A DNA stretch of 28,157 bases. It comes from a virus. Under the pieces are notes generated by a model. It searched no databases, had not been told where the DNA came from, and was given only the letters and a program-made list of their open reading frames with translations. Below, in pieces: positions 1 through 3,619 of the stretch; position 1 is the first letter of the stretch, and each line of letters opens with the position of its first letter. The position numbers and the translations under genes were made by a program. Location: the IMG/VR virus record IMGVR_UViG_3300017917_002573, positions 1-28,157 of that record; one strand, written 5' to 3'.

Positions 1-54
1 CTGTAAATCTGTCGCCTTATGGCATACGGGGTTCGATTCCCTGGACACCCACCA
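1..54 (+). tRNA. tRNA-Tyr(GUA), 5' truncated by window edge
   Basis: The window opens in the anticodon loop (CTGTAAA, anticodon GTA at 3-5). A long type II variable arm (gcc-ttat-ggc) follows, then a T arm with loop TTCGATT, the 3' acceptor strand GACACCC, discriminator A and an encoded CCA at 52-54. The 5' half lies outside the window. Confidence 0.9.
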
Positions 55-59
55 ATATT

Positions 60-136
60 GCCCCGGTGACGGAATTGGTATACGTGTTGGTCTTAGAAGC
101 CAAATTTTGAGAGTTCGAGTCTCTCCTGGGGCACCA
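60..136 (+). tRNA. tRNA-Leu(UAG) with a short variable loop
   Basis: Acceptor GCCCCGG pairs with CTGGGGC, followed by A and encoded CCA. The anticodon loop CTTAGAA gives UAG (reads CUA). The D arm with GAATTGGTA is Leu-like. The variable region is only about 5 nt (atttt), whereas bacterial tRNA-Leu normally has a long type II arm, as the second Leu tRNA at 2557 does. The amino acid rests on the anticodon and D arm. Confidence 0.88.
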
Positions 137-144
137 AGTTTCAC

Positions 145-219
145 GGTCTCAAAGTGTTCATGGACGCACGTATGCCTGTCACGCATAAAGAAGGGGATCG
201 TTACCCCTTGGGACCGCCA
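145..219 (+). tRNA. tRNA-Asp(GUC) with atypical T loop
   Basis: Acceptor GGTCTCA pairs with TGGGACC, then G and CCA. The anticodon loop is CTGTCAC (GUC). The T stem AGGGG/CCCCT closes the loop ATCGTTA (197-203), in which the normal T54 and A58 are exchanged. Confidence 0.9.
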
Positions 220-224
220 TTTAT

Positions 225-300
225 TCCCTAATAGCTCAGTTGGTAGAGCAGCAGACTGTTAATCTGTTGGTCCGTGGTTCGAGTCCACGTTGGGGAGCCA
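225..300 (+). tRNA. tRNA-Asn(GUU)
   Basis: Acceptor TCCCTAA pairs with TTGGGGA, then G and CCA. The anticodon arm has loop CTGTTAA (GUU), and the T loop is a normal TTCGAGT. Confidence 0.95.
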
Positions 301-329
301 TTTTTACCTGATCGGACAAAAGGATGCAA

Positions 330-959
330 ATGAAAAAACTAGCAATTTTTGTTTCACACCCACATTGTTCAGTGCAATCCGCTAATGGCATCATAGAAGC
401 GTTAAAGAAAAACTACGCCTTTAAAATTTTCTCGAAGCATGGGGTTGAAGAGCCGTTTTTTAACGATGTGGATGGAGTAATATTTCCAGGAGGTATAGGA
501 CAAGCCAACTCATACCATTCCCTTCTTTCGAAGAATGAACACGCCGTTAAACAACACGTATCCTCCGGCGGCAAGTACATAGGTATTTGTATGGGAGGAT
601 ACTGGGCAGGTTCTAACTACTTCAATCTACTACAGGGATGTGATGCGGTGCAATACATTAAAAGGGCCAACGCGGACACGAAAAGGCCTCATGCAAAAAA
701 CTTAGATGTCCTGTGGCAAGACAAAAAAGAAAAAATGTTTTTCTATGATGGATTTTCAGTGACGCCAGGTGATTATACTGTGTACGCTTCTTATGCAAAC
801 GGTGATCCGATGGCAGTCATACAAAACAATGTGGGCATTATTGGCTGTCATCCAGAGGCTACTGAGTATTGGTATGATAGTTACTCATGGATGCGAGGCA
901 AGTTTGTCAATAAACAGCATCTACTACTAGAATTTGTCGATACTCTGTTTAACAGTTAA
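330..959 (+). CDS. BPL_N / class I glutamine amidotransferase-like protein
   Basis: A 209-aa protein with the fold of class I glutamine amidotransferases/DJ-1, closest by motif to the biotin-protein-ligase N-terminal (BPL_N) family. Visible motifs are FPGGIGQAN (about 53-60), a nucleophile elbow GICMGGYWAG with Cys87, and GCHPEATEYWY with His174 and Glu176. Together these give a Cys-His-Glu arrangement. The length suits a single-domain enzyme, and no ligase domain follows. I chose the ATG at 330 because the one at 324 overlaps the Shine-Dalgarno AAAGGA. The gene sits between tRNA genes, so it is probably co-transcribed with them. Substrate unknown; a role in ligation or amidation is not shown. 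The fold is fairly sure, the function is not. Confidence 0.75.
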   Translation: MKKLAIFVSHPHCSVQSANGIIEALKKNYAFKIFSKHGVEEPFFNDVDGVIFPGGIGQANSYHSLLSKNEHAVKQHVSSGGKYIGICMGGYWAGSNYFNLLQGCDAVQYIKRANADTKRPHAKNLDVLWQDKKEKMFFYDGFSVTPGDYTVYASYANGDPMAVIQNNVGIIGCHPEATEYWYDSYSWMRGKFVNKQHLLLEFVDTLFNS

Positions 960-970
960 TAGTTTCGCCA

Positions 971-1004
971 GGTCAGCGGCGTATAGTAGGACAAATAGCT
1001 GACC
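971..1004 (+). other. tRNA-acceptor-like hairpin (possible tRNA remnant)
   Basis: GGTCAGC (971-977) pairs perfectly with GCTGACC (998-1004) around a 20-nt loop, followed by ACA rather than ACCA. The 7-bp stem plus discriminator-like A resembles a tRNA acceptor stem, and the loop looks like the rest of a D arm. It could equally be a processing hairpin or a weak terminator without a T run. Confidence 0.3.
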
Positions 1005-1012
1005 ACATATTT

Positions 1013-1086
1013 GGGCTGTTAGTTAAATGGGATAACGGTAGCTTTGCAAGCTTCAGTTGGGAGTTCGATTCTCCCACGGTCCACCA
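1013..1086 (+). tRNA. tRNA-Ala(UGC)
   Basis: Acceptor GGGCTGT pairs with ACGGTCC, including G-T wobbles, then A and CCA. The anticodon loop is TTTGCAA (UGC), with one T-T mismatch in the anticodon stem. The T arm is normal. Confidence 0.9.
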
Positions 1087-1091
1087 AATTT

Positions 1092-1166
1092 GGTTCAATG
1101 ACGTAGACGGATGCGTACCGGTTTCATAAGCCGAGGAGATTGGATCGTTACCAATTTGAACCACCA
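1092..1166 (+). tRNA. tRNA with CAU anticodon (elongator Met or Ile2), atypical T loop
   Basis: Acceptor GGTTCAA pairs perfectly with TTGAACC, then A and CCA. The loop TTCATAA gives CAU. The pair at position 1:72 is G-C, so this is not the initiator, which is the separate gene at 3249. Whether it is Met or lysidine-modified Ile2 cannot be decided by eye. The T loop is ATCGTTA (1144-1150), with positions 54 and 58 exchanged. Confidence 0.88.
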
Positions 1167-1169
1167 TTT

Positions 1170-1244
1170 CGGTCTTTGGTGAAACGAATATCACGTAGGG
1201 CTACGGACCCTAAGTTAGGGGTTTGATTCCTCTAGGACCGGCCA
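1170..1244 (+). tRNA. tRNA-Arg(ACG)
   Basis: Acceptor CGGTCTT pairs with AGGACCG, then G and CCA. The anticodon loop is CTACGGA (ACG, presumably read as ICG after deamination). The T loop is TTTGATT, with T in place of C56. Confidence 0.9.
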
Positions 1245-1246
1245 AC

Positions 1247-1321
1247 ACCCTTGTAGCTCAGAGGAAGAGCATCGTCTTGATAAGGCGGAGGTCGACATTT
1301 CGAAATTGTCCAAGGGTACCA
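1247..1321 (+). tRNA. tRNA-Ile(GAU)
   Basis: Acceptor ACCCTTG pairs with CAAGGGT, then A and CCA. The D stem is GCTC/GAGC and the anticodon loop TTGATAA gives GAU. The T stem has a T-T mismatch at its loop-closing pair (53:61). Confidence 0.92.
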
Positions 1322-1325
1322 AATT

Positions 1326-1399
1326 CTCTCGGTGGTGTAATGGCAGCACAGCAGTCTCCAAAACTGTTAGTTGCGGTTCGAGTCCGTGCCGGGAGGCCA
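1326..1399 (+). tRNA. tRNA-Trp(CCA)
   Basis: Acceptor CTCTCGG pairs with CCGGGAG, then G and encoded CCA. The anticodon loop is CTCCAAA. The T loop is TTCGAGT. Confidence 0.92.
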
Positions 1400-1424
1400 A
1401 ATACATAATAACAAAGGTGTTAAT

Positions 1425-1901
1425 ATGAGAAAATTAAACATTGACGAAGTAAAGTCTTATATAAGAGAACAGAGCCCAGAAACTAAGATTTATCTCGGTG
1501 CGGACTCTGAACGATTTAATATCGGTAATGCATGGTACGCAGACTACACTTTGGCAGTTGTTGTTCATATTGACGGCCGCCATGGTTGCAAAATCTTTGG
1601 TGAAGTGGTGCGTGAACGTGATTATGACCAAAGAAAAGATAAACCATCAATGAGATTGATGAATGAAGTTTATAAAGTTGCAGACTTATTTCATGAATTG
1701 TCCGATGTATTAGAAGATAGACATGTGGAAGTTCACCTAGATATTAATCCAGATGAACACTATGGTTCTTCTTGTGTGGTTCAACAAGCGATTGGTTATA
1801 TCAAAGGTACATGTAATGTTGTACCAATGGTTAAACCAAAAGCATTTGCTGCTTCATATGCGGCAGATAGATTGAAACATGTTTTAGCAATGGCTGCTTA
1901 A
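1425..1901 (+). CDS. YkuK/DUF458-type RNase H-like protein
   Basis: A 158-aa protein matching the RNase H-like family of Bacillus YkuK (DUF458, PF04308) by motif. IYLGADSE near residue 22 gives Asp27, VEVHLDINPD near 102 gives Asp106, and SYAADRL near 144 gives Asp148. These are spaced as acidic metal ligands of an RNase H fold would be. An in-frame opening extends upstream into tRNA-Trp. I start at the ATG at 1425 because AAAGGTG lies just upstream and the protein then begins before the first beta strand. It lies between tRNA-Trp and tRNA-His, so it is probably expressed from the tRNA transcript; a role in tRNA or RNA metabolism is only suggested by position. Nuclease activity has not been shown for this subfamily as far as I know. 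Confidence 0.75.
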   Translation: MRKLNIDEVKSYIREQSPETKIYLGADSERFNIGNAWYADYTLAVVVHIDGRHGCKIFGEVVRERDYDQRKDKPSMRLMNEVYKVADLFHELSDVLEDRHVEVHLDINPDEHYGSSCVVQQAIGYIKGTCNVVPMVKPKAFAASYAADRLKHVLAMAA

Positions 1902-1904
1902 TAT

Positions 1905-1979
1905 GGTGTCTATGGTGTAGTGGAAGCATCACTCTCTGTGAAAGAGTAGGTACGAGGTCGATACTCGTTAGACACCCCA
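1905..1979 (+). tRNA. tRNA-His(GUG)
   Basis: Acceptor GTGTCTA pairs with TAGACAC. An extra 5' G at 1905 (G-1) faces discriminator C at 1976, the hallmark of tRNA-His. The anticodon loop is CTGTGAA (GUG) and the CCA is encoded. The T loop is GTCGATA, with G at position 54. Confidence 0.95.
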
Positions 1980-1993
1980 AATGAGGAATAACT

Positions 1994-2233
1994 ATGAAAC
2001 CTTTTAGTAATAATGTAATCGTAAAACGATCTGAAAAAATTCTGACGACAGCTTCAGGTATTCTATTGCAGAGAACCGATGAAGCTGATTATGCAGATAT
2101 CGTTTCAATTGGACCTGATGTTGTTGATGTTGCAGTCAACGATAAAGTTCTGTTAGATTGGAACAAAGCAATAAAGATTGACAAAGAAAATTATAAAATT
2201 TCTGTTGACAATATTATCGCTGTTGTAGAATAA
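1994..2233 (+). CDS. GroES-like co-chaperonin (gp31/GroES family)
   Basis: A 79-aa protein with the GroES beta-barrel pattern. It opens with MKPFSNNVIVKR, which corresponds to GroES KPLxDRVxVKR. A mobile-loop segment TTASGILLQ (about 18-26) would contact the host GroEL rim. VSIGPDVVDVAVNDKVLLD and a C-terminal VDNIIAVVE complete the family pattern. It is shorter than host GroES (about 97 aa) because the roof region is small. T4 gp31 replaces GroES so that GroEL can fold the major capsid protein gp23, and the same job is inferred here. GAGGA at 1983-1987 serves the ATG at 1994. The gene sits between tRNA-His and tRNA-Val. Confidence 0.85.
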   Translation: MKPFSNNVIVKRSEKILTTASGILLQRTDEADYADIVSIGPDVVDVAVNDKVLLDWNKAIKIDKENYKISVDNIIAVVE

Positions 2234-2241
2234 TACTTAAT

Positions 2242-2315
2242 GCCTCCTTAGTTTAATGGTAGAACTCCGTCTTTACACGGCGGTTACGGCAGTTCGATTC
2301 TGTCAGGAGGCACCA
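2242..2315 (+). tRNA. tRNA-Val(UAC)
   Basis: Acceptor GCCTCCT pairs perfectly with AGGAGGC, then A and CCA. The anticodon loop is TTTACAC (UAC). The T loop is TTCGATT. Confidence 0.94.
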
Positions 2316-2318
2316 ATT

Positions 2319-2392
2319 GCTCTCATAGTATAAAGGCATTACACATCCTTGGTAAGGCTGAGACACAGGATCGTTACCTGTTGAGAGCACCA
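2319..2392 (+). tRNA. tRNA-Thr(GGU) with atypical T loop
   Basis: Acceptor GCTCTCA pairs with TGAGAGC, then A and CCA. The anticodon loop is TTGGTAA (GGU), with one mismatch in the stem. The T stem ACAGG/CCTGT closes loop ATCGTTA (2370-2376), the same swapped loop as in the Asp and CAU tRNAs. Confidence 0.9.
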
Positions 2393-2394
2393 AT

Positions 2395-2471
2395 GCCGCT
2401 ATGGTGAAGGTGGTCCTCACGCTGGTCTGAAGAACCAGAGAACCTAGTTCGATTCTTAGGTGGCGGCACCA
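2395..2471 (+). tRNA. tRNA-Phe(GAA)
   Basis: Acceptor GCCGCTA pairs with TGGCGGC, then A and CCA. The anticodon loop is CTGAAGA (GAA). The T arm carries one extra nucleotide, so either the stem has a bulge or the loop has 8 nt. Confidence 0.9.
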
Positions 2472-2477
2472 AACATA

Positions 2478-2552
2478 CTGGCGTTAGTATAATGGATAAT
2501 ACAGTAGCCTTCTAAGCTATCAATAGAGGTTCGATTCCTCTACGCCGGACCA
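2478..2552 (+). tRNA. tRNA-Arg(UCU)
   Basis: Acceptor CTGGCGT pairs with ACGCCGG, then A and CCA. The anticodon loop is CTTCTAA (UCU). It reads AGA, a codon favoured in AT-rich phage genes. Confidence 0.93.
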
Positions 2553-2556
2553 AAAT

Positions 2557-2639
2557 GCGACTATGGTGAAATAGGTAGACACAGGAGACTTAAAATCTCC
2601 CGCTTCGGCGTGCTGGTTCGAATCCTGCTAGTCGCACCA
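2557..2639 (+). tRNA. tRNA-Leu(UAA)
   Basis: Acceptor GCGACTA pairs perfectly with TAGTCGC, then A and CCA. The anticodon loop is CTTAAAA (UAA). A normal type II variable arm (cgc-ttcg-gcg) is present, in contrast to the Leu(UAG) gene at 60. Confidence 0.95.
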
Positions 2640-2657
2640 AATATACCAAAGTGTCTC

Positions 2658-2686
2658 TTGACATTGAAGAAGATACACTATATAAT
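2658..2686 (+). promoter_or_regulatory. Perfect consensus sigma70 promoter inside the tRNA array
   Basis: TTGACA (2658-2663) and TATAAT (2681-2686) are separated by exactly 17 nt. Both hexamers match the bacterial housekeeping consensus fully. The predicted start near 2693 falls 3 nt before tRNA-Gly(UCC), so this promoter would drive the Gly-Thr-Gly-Pro-RNA-fMet part of the array with unmodified host RNA polymerase, early in infection. Confidence 0.85.
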
Positions 2687-2695
2687 ACAAGAATT

Positions 2696-2769
2696 GCGGG
2701 GTTAGTTTAATGGTAAAACGAAAGCCTTCCAAGCTCTAGTTATCAGTTCGATTCTGATACTCCGCTCCA
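2696..2769 (+). tRNA. tRNA-Gly(UCC)
   Basis: Acceptor GCGGGGT pairs with ACTCCGC, then T and CCA. The anticodon loop is CTTCCAA (UCC). The body closely resembles tRNA-Gly(GCC) at 2857, so the two look like duplicates that diverged at the anticodon. Confidence 0.93.
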
Positions 2770-2774
2770 AATAA

Positions 2775-2850
2775 GCTCCTGAAGCATTGCTGGCGATGCG
2801 CCGGATTTGTAACCCGGAGATAATCTGTTCGATTCAGATCGGGAGCACCA
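2775..2850 (+). tRNA. tRNA-Thr(UGU)
   Basis: Acceptor GCTCCTG pairs with CGGGAGC, then A and CCA. The D stem is GCAT/ATGC and the anticodon loop TTTGTAA gives UGU. The T loop is normal, unlike that of the other Thr tRNA. Confidence 0.93.
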
Positions 2851-2856
2851 GAATTT

Positions 2857-2930
2857 GCGGGATTAGTTTATTGGTAAAACGAAACCTTGCCAAGGTTTAG
2901 TGATCAGTTCGATTCTGATATCCCGCTCCA
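2857..2930 (+). tRNA. tRNA-Gly(GCC)
   Basis: Acceptor GCGGGAT pairs perfectly with ATCCCGC, then T and CCA. The anticodon loop is TTGCCAA (GCC). Near-copy of the Gly(UCC) gene 160 bp upstream. Confidence 0.94.
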
Positions 2931-2936
2931 AGATTT

Positions 2937-3012
2937 CTCCGTATGGCGTAACCAGGTAGCGTCCGTGATTTGGGGTCATGTGGTCCAGGTTCGAATCCTG
3001 GTACGGAGACCA
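2937..3012 (+). tRNA. tRNA-Pro(UGG)
   Basis: Acceptor CTCCGTA pairs perfectly with TACGGAG, then A and CCA. The anticodon loop is TTTGGGG (UGG). The T arm CCAGG-TTCGAAT-CCTGG is perfect. Confidence 0.94.
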
Positions 3013-3248
3013 GAACGTGCCGACTAATCAACGGCTAGTGTGACCCGCACGATGAGAAGTGGCATGATAACCACGGGTGGTAGTCTTTAAACCGGAAGGC
3101 CGCTGGCAATGCGTTAACGGGACCCGTCGAGAAGTGGGTGGAAGCCGCGTGTGATGCAAAAAATGGTAGGTGTAGATTAAGTTCTACTCTAAGCCCATTG
3201 AGTTGATGCGGTATAATTACCACCGGGGTCCGTCAGAGCATTTTATTT
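3013..3248 (+). ncRNA. Candidate structured RNA of unknown class between tRNA-Pro and tRNA-fMet
   Basis: These 236 nt separate two tRNAs in an array whose other spacers are mostly 2-10 nt. No credible + strand reading frame is present. The stretch is richer in G and C than neighbouring spacers and full of complementary segments. GCCG/CGGC pair near 3019-3035. ACCC (3043-3046) pairs with GGGT (3075-3078), enclosing GTGG/CCAC (3059-3062/3071-3074). CCGC (3145-3148) pairs with GCGG (3208-3211), enclosing AATGG/CCATT (3162-3166/3195-3199) and GTAGA/TCTAC (3172-3176/3183-3187). Longer-range segments (GGTGGTA near 3076, TACCACC near 3219, GGACCC near 3120, GGGTCC near 3226) could form a pseudoknot. 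I do not recognise tmRNA, RNase P or a known riboswitch. T4 also encodes two stable RNAs of unknown function (C and D) in its tRNA cluster. Confidence 0.5.
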
Positions 3249-3323
3249 CGCGGGGTACGTCAGAGGCAGACTACCAGGCTCATAACCTGGAAGACGGAGG
3301 TTCGAGTCCTCCTCCCGCAACCA
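3249..3323 (+). tRNA. Initiator tRNA-fMet(CAU)
   Basis: The acceptor begins CGCGGGG and ends CCCGCA-ACCA, giving the C1/A72 mismatch that marks bacterial initiator tRNA. The anticodon loop is CTCATAA. The anticodon stem CCAGG/CCTGG ends in two G-C pairs where E. coli has three. The CCA is encoded. It is the last tRNA of the array, 2 bp before the stop of the converging - strand operon. Confidence 0.92.
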
Positions 3324-3325
3324 AA

Positions 3326-3610
3326 CTACTTTAAATTTTCTTCTCTACAAGACCTCTCACGGTATAACCTACCTTCAGGGGTCTGTATTTCTTTCCATTC
3401 TGTACACACAACTTGTTTCTCTACCACAACTGGAACAGGTTGTTGAGACTCTATAATTTTATAAACAACTGCGCCACCAATGATAGTTGGAATTACCCAA
3501 CCAATTCCTGGTTTCCATACGTGATGTGGATGATGAGGATGGTGTCTGTATGGTTGTGCAAAAGCAGTTATTGAAATCGTTGCAAGTAAAAGAACCAAAA
3601 ACTTTTTCAT
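3326..3610 (-). CDS. Small exported His-rich protein
   Basis: A 94-aa protein with a clear Sec signal peptide (residues 1 to about 18, cleavage after TAFA). A His/Pro cluster HHPHHPHH follows near 23-30, then a hydrophobic glycine-containing stretch GIGWVIPTIIGGAVVY (about 36-51). The polar C-terminal third has two cysteines (CTEWKEIQ and RSCREE) that could form a disulphide. It is last in the leftward operon, 9 nt after the cyclase stop, with AAGGAGT before its ATG. The His cluster could bind metal and the hydrophobic stretch could touch a membrane; neither is shown. Family not recognised. Its place after curli-type genes and its export suggest an envelope role. Confidence 0.7.
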   Translation of the reverse strand: MKKFLVLLLATISITAFAQPYRHHPHHPHHVWKPGIGWVIPTIIGGAVVYKIIESQQPVPVVVEKQVVCTEWKEIQTPEGRLYRERSCREENLK

Positions 3611-3619
3611 AATAACTCC

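Noticed and set aside
1215-1408. Open frames on both strands over the Ile and Trp tRNA genes
   Set aside because: They coincide with well-formed tRNAs, and the encoded sequences are what tRNA genes give when translated.
3035-3223. Leftward 62-codon open frame across the candidate RNA
   Set aside because: No ribosome site, implausible composition and antisense to a tRNA transcript. The stretch is better explained by RNA structure.
3013-3248. tmRNA (one- or two-piece) or glutamine riboswitch
   Set aside because: No T-arm/CCA piece, no Ala-Leu-Ala-Ala-stop tag frame and no glnA-type conserved segments could be found.
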